Assembly: GCA_023614405.1 (NCBI GenBank)
Contig: CM042692.1
Location: 119,095,503-119,159,502, forward strand
Reading direction: 5' to 3'
Source of the DNA: Avena insularis
Lineage: Eukaryota; Streptophyta; Magnoliopsida; Poales; Poaceae
DNA length: 64,000 bases
The position numbers were made by a program, and so were the translations under genes. The notes below the pieces were generated by a model that did not search any database, was not told where the DNA came from, and worked only from the letters and a program-made list of their open reading frames with translations. Within the stretch, counting starts at the first letter, position 1. Each line of letters starts with the position of its first letter. This document shows, piece by piece, positions 11,582 to 20,476 of this stretch.

Positions 11582-12597
11582 ATGGACTTTATCACAGGTT
11601 TACCTACTTCTAGTAGGGGAAATGACTCAATCTGGGTCATAGTTGATAGACTATCTAAGGTAGCCCACTTCATACCTGTCAAGACAACCTACCAAAGTGC
11701 AAAACTAGCAGAGCTATACATTGCTAGAATTGTTAGTCTGCATGGAACCCCCAAGACCATTGTATCAGATCGAGGAACCCAGATTACTTCAAGATTTTGG
11801 CAGAAAGTCCAGGAAGGTTTAGGAACCAAGTTAAATTTCAGTACCGCCTATCACCCATAAGCAGATGGACAGTGAGAGAGTCAACCAGATTCTTGAGGAT
11901 ATGCTTAGAGCACGTGTGTTGGAATCTGAATCAAAATGGGAAGGCGCCTACCATTCGCGAGTTCTCATATAACAACAGTTATCAGGCTAGTTTGCAGATG
12001 GCACCATTTGAATTCCTATACGGAAGAAAATGTCGTACCCCCTTAAATTGGTCGCAAGTAGGAGAGAGTCAAATCTTTGGACCCGACATTCTCTGAGAAG
12101 CCGAAGAGAAAGTTCACAAAGTCCATGAGTACCTCAAGACCGCCCAATCCAGACAGAAGAGCTATGCTGACAAGAGAAGGAGAGACCTGACTTTCAATGT
12201 CGGAGATTTCGTATATCTCAAGGTTTCACCCTTGAAGTGAACTCAACGCTTTAGTCTGAAGGGAAAGTTAGCCCCCAGATATATCGGACCTTTCAAGATT
12301 CTGAACCGTCGAGGAGAAGTATCGTATCAGCTGGAATTGCCTGAAGAGATGTCAGCCATCCACAATGTGTTCCATATCTCGTTACTCCGCAAATGCCTAG
12401 AAGTGCCGGAGAAGACTGAAGTTTTCAAGAACATCGATCACAGAGCTGTGGAAATCAACAACGACCTGACCTATCGGGAAGTGCCCATCCGTATCAAGTT
12501 TCTCAAGATTCAGTGGAGCAACCATACCAAGGAGGAAGCCACCTGGGAACGCGAAGATTACATTAGGACAGAGTTCCCATATCTTTTTAGTTCCTAG
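11582..12597 (+). pseudogene. Integrase core and chromodomain-like C terminus
   Basis: The integrase core keeps GMDFITGLP (first Asp) and VSDRGTQ (second Asp). It is interrupted by TAA after STAYHP (CAA expected). A 2-bp loss just before SERVNQILEDML shifts the frame right at the catalytic Glu. Later blocks include MAPFEFLYGRKCRTPLNW, ADKRRRDLTFNVGDFVYLKV and NVFHISLLRKCL. The chromodomain-like tail reads INNDLTYREVP, KIQWSNHTKEEATWEREDYI and EFPYLF, with an apparent deletion after REVPIRI. In chromoviruses this tail directs insertion to marked heterochromatin. Confidence 0.75.
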
Positions 12598-12630
12598 TTT
12601 TCTTTGTAAATCTCGGAACGAGATTTTCTT

Positions 12631-12643
12631 TAAGGGGGGAAGG
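12631..12643 (+). other. Polypurine tract
   Basis: AAGGGGGGAAGG sits immediately before the 3' LTR and primes plus-strand DNA synthesis. It is preceded by CTCGGAACGAGATT; a near-identical motif precedes the polypurine tract of the large element at 61,937. Confidence 0.85.
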
Positions 12644-12645
12644 TT

Positions 12646-15600
12646 TGTAACATCCCAAAACTTCAATCCAAGAGTATCAAAGATCAAATCATCCAAATTT
12701 AGGATTAACAAAAACTTTTCCATATTTAAAATAAAAGCATTCATATATGTGTGCATTTAAAATAGGAGTTGTTTTGAATTGTCATGATTGTGTGATCCTT
12801 TGCTTCTAAAATGTTTCTTAGGTGATTTAAACATCATCTACATCATTCCCAAACTTTTCCTAAAAGAAATCAAATCAAAAAGAATTAAAATAAAGGAATG
12901 GTCATTTTGCCAAAATTCACTCCCATGTCTACTTTGGCTATTCCTAGTACTAAAAAATTAACAGAAACAATTCTTGATCTTTGCACCCCTTGATAGTACA
13001 CATAATGAGGTACCAAGGCCCACCTTTTGGTCTTCTAAAAACCTTCTGTAAACTATTTTAAATAACAGTTCAAAATTGAATCTTTATCATATGGGAAGAT
13101 TCCACTTTTTCAAAAACCACTCAAACAAGCTCAACTTTCAAAACCCAAGCATCTGCAGACTCACCAGCACCAACTTAGCACACCCACCAAAAATCTTTTC
13201 AAAATTCAAAACTTGAGTTCTTGCGGTCATTTCATCGGCAGACACAAATCAAACAAAAACCAAACACTATTATGAGCAGTGATTGAAGCCTAACTTGTTC
13301 CCTCTCTAGCTCACAACCATCTCAGTATATCAGCTAGAAAGTTAAACCAAGCACTAGACTCACTGTAAGCTGGGCAATGACATCAATGGTGAACAACCGA
13401 AGCTCACCATGCCACCCCAGTGGAGACAGCAAGCTAGGAGGAGATTTAGCCGTGCCAACCTTGTCTAGGAGGCAGCCCACCGTCCATCGCCACTCCCTGT
13501 CCAGCGCCCGAACCTTGCCAACCCCTTGAACACACGCACGGACCGCGCCCAGCCCGCCAGCAACCATGCCGAGCATGCGCTAGAGCGCCACCCTCGGCCA
13601 GCCCACGTAGCGCCGCCCTTGCCGCTTGCATACATGATCGCCACCGACCCAGGAGACCGCCAGACATCCCCGTTCGCTGCCCCATGACGCACAGCCACCG
13701 CTCGTCGTCGAAGACGCCGCCTCTGCCGCGCAAAGCATCGCGTGTTCCAGACCAAACCGCACCGCCCCACGTCTCACCACCGTGTCGTTGAGCATCGCCA
13801 GGGAGCACCGCACCGCCCCCTACCGTCGCCCATGCCGATAGCCGTCTGTACCATCGACCAGCACGTGTGCCCGTCGGTCCCCTCTCGCCACTATAAATAG
13901 AGGCCACCCCCATCCGCATCTCACCTACCACCTCTCACACTCACTCCCCGCCAGCCACCGCGCCGAGCACCTTGGCCGAAGCCGCCGCCTCGGGAGGAGA
14001 AGGGCGCCGTTGATCCAGGACGCCCCAGGAGAAGCTGTTGGTACCAGGAGGTTCGCCGTCGTCGACTTTGTCTTTCGCCCGCCTCGCCGACCCTCGCCTG
14101 AACCCCGGTGAGCCCCTAACGACCCCATTTTGGCCGCTAGGGTTTTGTCTCATGGCGTTGCCCAACGTCGACGATGACCCTCGGTAGTTGGATTAGAACC
14201 AGATCGCCGCCACCGTTCGCCCGTCCGCTTGGCGTGTTAAGTCTGCGACAAGCGGGACCCCCTGTCGGTGAGCCACATTAGCGCCAGGCCTGGCCGGGCC
14301 CATTTCTTGAGCAGCGTTGGAAATTCAAATTAGGATTTTTCTTTTTAGTTAGAATATAGTTTCTGTCCTGTGTTTCAAAAATCAATTCTGTGAGTTTGAC
14401 AAATCCAAATTGCATGAAACTAATTTTTTCTGAAAGGTATTGAAATGCTCTATCCAAGCCCGTTGGATTTAGTTCAATTAGATTTATAGATCTCTCCTAA
14501 TAAAAATGAGAAGACAGAAGCTTTTACAACTGGCAACATTTTTATAAAATCAACCAAGTTAGCTTTTGAGTTGATTCCAACTTTCAAAAATCACATTTCA
14601 TCATATCTATCCAAATATGTAATAATCTTAAGGTTTACATGCAGTGACTTTGGACTAGTACCAAAATAATGCTATATAGGCATTTCTAGTCACTTTAAAT
14701 CATTAAATAATAAACTTAAACTAAAGTAATATTGATCCAACCTTTAAATCTCATTCCCACCTGTGTAATATGTGGTGAGGACATGTGTCCACATGATCTC
14801 ATATTTTGGTGGTGAATATGAAATTTTAGTTAACATTTCAATGACTATAAATTACTTTTCTAAAATAAAAAGATTAAAACTATTGAATTAAAACTTGTAA
14901 TGTTTGTGATGATAATAGATCATCAGTTGTGTGCTTTAGAATGCTACTTAGCCTAGTTAAGTATTGTTTGGTGATTGTGCACTCCCTATCTATTTCTAGA
15001 CGATAGTACCGACCAAACTCTCGAGGAGGAGGAGTTCTACCAGGAAGAAGAAGAAGACAACTTCAACCACTGCACCAACCAAGGCAAGCTATTAGTGGCA
15101 AGCTAACCCTTGCAAACTTACCTTAGCAAGCTATGGTTAGCAAACTAGAATAAACTAGATGGTTTAGCAAAGATGCCTTAAGCATGCTTTAATCACACCC
15201 CTTTTCACTATTAATGCCCCAAGTCTCATGGACAAGTTTTACCCCACCTTAGATTATACAAAGTTCTTTAATTAATTTTGAAGGTAGAATAAAGAGTATA
15301 AAACTTGACCTAATTAGAAAACCTTAGATGTCATTCTATGGCATGAGATTGATCCCACCTTTCCACCTTAGTGAACACTCTTAACCTAGTGTTTTAGAAT
15401 AGATTAAACTTGAGTCACTTTAGAAGGAAACACTTGGTGAAAATGAGTCATGAAAACCTTGGAACGATGAGTCATTCTATTGAGATGTTTTGACATGTGT
15501 TGAGAAACATAATTGGTTTATGATGATGAAAATTATGAGGCATGAGTCTTAATTTTTTTTTTATAAAACTGATGGTTGGATTCGGATGCGATACCATTCC

Positions 15601-16536
15601 AAATTTACCGTACAACCACATTACCTGAATGGGGTAAGGCTTAGCTGGAAATTTATATGCATTAGTATTAGTTCCCTCATGGGAGAGGTTTGAGCTGAGG
15701 CTACCTCTCAATGATGACCACCTATCAAATTGCCCAAGATGGTGATGGTCATGGTTGGGAGGCCATGCTCATAGGAGAGGTGCTTATACTAGGGTGTGTA
15801 ATGGAAAGGTTATGTTTGATTATCTGCATACTAAGTATGATGATTCAGGGTTATCCCTGACAGATGTATCGAATCTTGTGGTGAAAGTGTACCACCTCTG
15901 CAGAGTGTCAAACTATTCGAATAGTCGCGTCCACGGTTATGGACAGTTGGGATGGCCATACTGTTTCGTTGTCAAATGTTTTCTAAAGACCTTGAAATGA
16001 ATGATGAACCTTGACTTGACCACAACAGTGTTGTGTAGATGATAGTAGCTTCCCAACTTAAGTGATTCTAGACTTTTATTTTATCTTTTCTTGTTTTAGA
16101 ACTCAGCTTAGGTTTCAAACTTAACTTGATAGTTATTCTTTCATTTCAGTACTTTAACTTAGAATCATAACCCTTGCTAGTAGTTTGCAGTACTTAGAGA
16201 GTACTCATGGCTTTTGTCCTGACTATTATCATGGCGGACTATGAAGGAGATTATCAAGATGATGGTCAACAGGGATGGCTATGATAACTAGGACTATATG
16301 CCTTCGTCATTACTGTGCCCTCAAGATGGACCCCACCGCTACGCTATCGTTTATTTCCGCTGCTTGTTGTATTAAAGACTGGATCATGAGATCCTTATTT
16401 GTGTAAAACCTTATGTATGGTTTGTAATGGATGATGTACTATGATATCCAATCCGTTATGTCTCGCAAAAATGTAATCCTGGGATTGCGAGGTATGGCAT
16501 AACGGGCATCTGGGATTAAAAATCCGGGTGTTGACA
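12646..16536 (+). repeat. 3' LTR of the chromovirus (3,891 bp)
   Basis: It is collinear with the 5' LTR from TGTAACATCC to GTTGACA. It is about 80 bp shorter, mainly through small deletions in the GC-rich block (about 13,600-14,310 against 3,890-4,680). It keeps the TATA box near 13,892 and the TATTCGAATAG motif near 15,914. Confidence 0.93.
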
Positions 16537-16561
16537 CCATACTATGTATTTTTTGTTGTAG

Positions 16562-16930
16562 GGAAAGAGGCGAAAGATCGACCAGGACCTGGTGACCTGG
16601 CTAAATGACAAGATATCAATCAAAAGGGAGAAGCAGAATTCCCAGAAACTGGCCTTTGACCACCTGCACGCTGAACTCGCGGTCCTTTCTGACAAGTGCC
16701 CGAAACTGAAGGAGTTAAATGCCGGTGGCGGCTACGATGAAGGTCGCACCTCGGCTAGGAAGCAAACGGAGATCATGAAAGGGATCTTGAAGGAAAATCG
16801 TATGGCTACGGACCAACTTCTCCAATCCGTGACGGAGCACTAGAACCTACAGCTGAAGCACGGCATAGTACTGAAGGAGCTGGCCGATCTTAGGGAGGAA
16901 AACAGGCAGCTCTGGGCCAGGCTCGCTTGA
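16562..16930 (+). pseudogene. Coiled-coil exon just 3' of the retrotransposon, with premature TAG
   Basis: The exon follows a clear acceptor (TTTTTTGTTGTAG/GG) and reads GKRRKIDQDLVTWLNDKI... It is Lys/Glu-rich with coiled-coil periodicity (QTEIMKGILKENRMATDQL). TAG at 16,841-16,843 is followed in frame by 28 more codons (LKHGIVLKELADLREENRQL) to TGA at 16,928-16,930, so the TAG is probably a nonsense change of CAG. The chromovirus target duplication ends 20 bp before the exon, so the insertion sits in the intron next to the acceptor. The missing 5' exons should lie left of 2,939. This could be the end of the coiled-coil gene at 1,529-2,582 or a tandem relative. No known family is recognised. 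Confidence 0.5.
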
Positions 16931-17133
16931 ACACAACATATGTCTATTTAGTACTGAACTGCCTGGTTAATCCTCTAAAGTGGTGATTTTGTAAGCGTGA
17001 AATTAACTCTATGCACAATATGTGTGTTCATCTGAAATTAGTTTGCTCGAGGATTTAGTTTGGATTAGTTAAGAAAGCGCAACTGCATGTCTTACAGTTA
17101 ACTAGTTTCAGGCATTGCCACAACATAAATTAT
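16931..17133. other. Convergent 3' flanks
   Basis: A short AT-rich gap between the plus-strand coiled-coil exon and the minus-strand GRF zinc-finger gene. No further feature was seen. Confidence 0.4.
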
Positions 17134-17970
17134 TCATCTCGAATTTCCTTTATCCTCTATAGTCTGTCCTTGTTCACCCTCACGCGCCTTCTTCAGTTCC
17201 TTCAACAGATCCGCAATGCAGTACTCTAGCTTCTTCTTGTCTTCCTCGAGCTGATCCCATTCCTTTTCTGCATTATGAATCAGCAACCTATGACTATCAT
17301 GAAGCTTCTTTGCAGTTCCAACAACCAAGCTCCCATCGATTCCGTTAGTTAGCTCTGACTGCAAATTCTTGATTTCTTGGTCCAGCTCCTTATTTCGTAC
17401 CGACAGCTTGTAATATTTTTCAGCTGCATCACTTACATCAGTAAATATCCCCGACCTTTCCAACTCATACATCTCCCATAACCGTGCCAAACATTCTTAA
17501 GTGCATCTTGCCACTCAAGATCCACCCACTCTACTGCTTTACACACCGTGCCAACCTAAAAACACACACACACTATAGTGTTAGAACATGCACGATACAT
17601 TTTACTTCATGTCACATATGCACATAATGTAAACAAACCTGATTTGTACAGCCCAAAAACCTTCTCCCAGTGTTACTGCCTTCGAATGCAACATATCTCC
17701 TTAGTTTTAGCCCATGGTCACATGGCACTTCTCTATCGAGATCTAGGCCCTCCCATTCGGAGTCATAGATCATCCGTGGTACCTATAGGTAAATGCAAAG
17801 CTGAAATCGAACACAATTGCATGCACATATGGAGCTTAGATCGAGAGATTTACCATTGCCTAACCCTAGCCCGAGAAAACAGAGGAACTCACATCGTGGA
17901 AGGAATACTCGATGTTGGAGAGAAGGTTGTCGCTGCTCGACTGGTCGTCCTCGTCGTTCAAGGACAGCAT
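17134..17970 (-). pseudogene. GRF-type zinc-finger protein gene, three exons, one frameshift
   Basis: Exons read on the minus strand are 17970-17893 (MLSLNDEDDQSSSDNLL..., ending HD/GTGAGT), 17782-17639 and 17555-17134. Phases agree at both joins. Exon 2 carries the GRF zinc-finger core: CDHGLKLRRYVAF then EGSNTGRRFLGC. Exon 3 begins with the completing Cys and CKAVEWVDLEW, then a coiled coil (LWEMYELERSGIF; VRNKELDQEIKNLQSELTNG; EEDKKKLEYCIADLLKELKK). GRF fingers are nucleic-acid-binding modules found in many plant proteins. One base is missing in the TTT run at about 17,489-17,492: the frame before it reads ALKNV and the frame after reads LARLWEMYE, which join naturally. Without that loss the protein would be about 215 residues. 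The indel could be real or an assembly error. Confidence 0.7.
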
Positions 17971-17997
17971 GGCGAATGTGTCACACAGTACGGCCGC

Positions 17998-18000
<3 letters not shown>

Positions 18001-18065
<65 letters not shown>
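18001..18065. repeat. (GA)n microsatellite
   Basis: About 32 uninterrupted GA units lie just upstream of the GRF gene start codon, i.e. a (TC)n tract in its putative 5' UTR or promoter. TC/GA tracts near plant start sites can bind GAGA-type factors, but that role is only inferred here. Confidence 0.95.
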
Positions 18066-18066
<1 letters not shown>

Positions 18067-18249
18067 AGCCCTTCTACCGTTGCAACAATGACTAAATTGG
18101 CATGTTACAATAGTTTAATGGATACCATGCCCTTTCCCTGGATTATTGTCTCCTGCCTAATATGGATTCTCTTCATACATTCTCATTTCAAATATTAAAC
18201 CTGCACTCCCTCCATCCCAATTTCATTGCCTAACGAAAACATACCAGTA

Positions 18250-18840
18250 TATTACATCATCTAAAGAAACAAAATCATGTCAACTACAAGGTACTTATGC
18301 ATCACTTCTTCAGTCATGGTTTCACAAAACATTACATTACAATCTCTCAACAAACATAATCACATCATGGTTTCACAAAACATCACATTACAATCTCTCA
18401 ACAAACGTAATCACAGAAACAAGTATATTACATCAACTCAAGAAACAAAATCATGTCAACTATAAGGTACTTACACAACACTTGTCCTGTCATGGTTTTC
18501 CAAAACATTACATTACAATCTCTCAACAAACAAAATAACAGAAACAAGTACAGTACATCATCTCAAGAAACATAATCATGTCAACTACAATGTATTTATG
18601 CATCACTTGTCCAGTCATGGTTTCACAAAACATTACATTACAATGTCCCAACAAACATAATAACAGAAACAAGTACTGTACATCATCTTAAGAAACATAA
18701 TCATGTCAACTACAATGTACTTATGTCTTATTACAACAACGATGGTTTCAGTGAGTGACATGTCCAAAAATCTCAACAGCTCGCACAACATTATATCGCA
18801 ATCTCTCAACAAACATAATCACAGAAACACGCTCTAAATG
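18250..18840. repeat. Tandem repeat, about 125-bp unit, 4 to 5 copies
   Basis: Units start AAGAAACAAAATCATGTCAACT and include CATGGTTTCACAAAACATTA and CAATCTCTCAACAAACATAA. Copies begin near 18,254, 18,436, 18,562 and 18,688, with a partial extra copy of the second half at about 18,362. The array sits between the two minus-strand genes, probably 3' of the next one. Confidence 0.8.
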
Positions 18841-18916
18841 CAACAATAGTCAATATTACAAATACAGGCAGGGGAACCCCACGGTCCATATGACAAGCCT
18901 AGGGTAGCAGCTCTCA

Positions 18917-20053
18917 TCAGATCTCATCAACGTCGACCACCTCATTCTATTCAGCCACTAAAGGGGCATCTACATCCACTATAACCTGTTCAACAACATC
19001 AGAAATGGTACCAAGGAAGAACACCTTCCTGGTTTGCTTCTTTCATTGCATAATCTGCATAAGATCTTCAGTATCCAAAACATCTATAAAGTGCTGCTTC
19101 TTATGATGCCACCACCGGATTTTTGCCATCTGCTTAGGGCCAATACTGATTTCCTTACCGATCATCTCTCTCATTTCATCAAGAGTTATGTTTTTGGAAT
19201 CGATAGTGATCTCCACAGTACATGATGAAACTGGCTTATTAACTCCCTCATCAAGTTTTGCCATGTATGAATCCACCTCTATGCGTATACTGAACTTATC
19301 TAGATCAGCATCTATTGGTCCGTATTCTCTAGGAGCAGAATCTCTGGCAGCAAGATCTCCAGCATCTGCATACATATCATCAATCATCGCTTCAACTTTC
19401 ACCTTACGACCAGCTGCACAACACTCCCAAACCATCTGAAGCTCATGGGAGTGCTCAATTTGCTGATAGGTATCATTCATGTTGCGCCACACCAATTTTG
19501 TCCTCTATCTAGAACCCCAGGGAATTCTAGCGGCAAGCATATGTACCAGCTGCGAAATAGACACAACCGCTTTGCAATTCACAAGCAGATGCAAATCTTG
19601 CCCGAACACAACCCTCTCGCAACCAATATCAAGTTTTGCAGTGTACTGCCGAACATGAACTGTGAACTCATATAGGTCCCTTGTATCAAAGTTGTGCCTA
19701 ATTTGATTAAAAAGGGGAACTTTTCAGTTCATTCGATTCTATTATGCCATAACTAATATACTTGCAAGATAAGGCACAGATAAGAAAAATTCACCACTCG
19801 CTCTTCTTCCGGGGTTTTTTTTCTTCGAGATCTGGGTGCTGCATCCGCCCACCAGAGCCGAACAATCCGCCACCGGCCTTGCTTTTCTTTTCAACCCGCT
19901 GCTCATAGGTACCTTGTGAGCAGAATCCTTGCTGGCCTCCTCGCTAACTAGGGCTAGAGACCTTGCCGCTGCTACGTGTTGAGCCCCAGACTTGGGCCCT
20001 GACGGACCTAAATCAGTCGGTGACGTAGCAACAACCTTCGCCTTGCAAGACAT
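18917..20053 (-). pseudogene. Gene for a nuclear-like protein with two tandem PB1/ubiquitin-like domains, multiply broken
   Basis: Exon 1 (20053 to about 19785) starts MSCKAKVVATSPTDLGPSGP and is basic. Exon 2 (19697-18917) follows acceptor AAATTAG/G. It encodes two similar blocks of about 80 residues: YEFTVHVRQYTAKLDIG... with LVHMLAARIP and TKLVW, and DKFSIRIEVDSYMAKLDEGV... with MREMIGKEIS, AKIRWW and EDLMQIM. The pattern of two strands, a helix, a K(I/L)xW strand and an acidic (E/D)L(M/Q) turn suggests a beta-grasp (PB1- or ubiquitin-like) fold; this is inference. In-frame TAG (19,505), TGA (19,043) and TAG (18,947) are each one transition from CAG or CGA, and the frame continues past each to TGA at 18,917. 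Exon phases match only if the A8 run at 19,815-19,822 were A9, which would also give a KKKPRKK signal. Confidence 0.55.
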
Positions 20054-20476
20054 GCTGGGCCGCCGCCGCCGGATTCAGTGTCGGGGGAGGGAGGAAAAAG
20101 GTCCTCCGCCGCCGGCAGATTTAGGGTCAGGGAAGGGAAGAAAAGGGACCGCCACCGCCGCAGCAAGATTCAGTGTCAAGAGTTAGGAAAGTACAGTAAT
20201 GGATTTGCCCCTACGACACGTGTAGGGTGGCTAAGAAGAGTGACCAGCGAAGAAGGGGCACATCAGGAACTAGTGTAATGGAATATCCTAACTTAACAAG
20301 CACGATTTGAAAATATTGGGTTTGGCCATCATTCACTCGAAAGACCCCTCTCAGCAATTGGCGCCCCAACATTTCGAATCGCGGTGATTAAAATCAACTT
20401 GGGTACCGCGTTGCCTGGGTGCCCCAACTTTCGGGCCGCAAAATGATATTCTCCGGAAGGAGTTATCCCACGTGAC
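20054..20476. other. Boundary region between gene relic and Tat element
   Basis: The first part is the upstream region of the PB1-like gene. The Tat-derived sequence begins somewhere between about 20,283 and 20,460. No match to the element's LTR (29,776-30,265) was found here, so the 3' LTR is missing and the exact break cannot be placed by eye. A palindrome-like TTGGCGCCCCAA lies near 20,356. Confidence 0.4.

Larger units (their letters stand above)
2934..16541 (+). mobile_element. Full-length Ty3/gypsy chromovirus (Tekay/Del-like) with 5-bp target duplication CCATA
   Basis: The element runs 2939-16536, starts TGTAACATCC and ends GGGTGTTGACA in both LTRs. It is flanked by CCATA at 2934-2938 and 16537-16541. 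Internal order is iMet-type primer binding site, an upstream ORF, gag with CCHC knuckle, protease, RT, RNase H, integrase, chromodomain-like tail and polypurine tract, which is gypsy order. The C-terminal WEREDYIRTEFPYLF block matches what I know of Tekay/Del chromodomain tails. It is structurally complete but not autonomous: gag and pol contain numerous stops, frameshifts and deletions, and the RT active site is incomplete. The LTRs look closely similar, with many substitutions and several short indels concentrated in the GC-rich middle, so it is neither very recent nor ancient. A solo LTR of the same family lies at 54,725-58,690. Confidence 0.93.

Noticed and set aside
17578..18198. 206-codon plus-strand frame containing an Arg/Glu repeat
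   Set aside because: It lies antisense to the exons and introns of the GRF gene, and its repeat is only the (GA)n microsatellite.
18195..18235. CACTCCCTCCATCCCAATTT resembling a MITE terminal repeat
   Set aside because: No partner end was found within 1 kb. A short chance or fossil match cannot be excluded.
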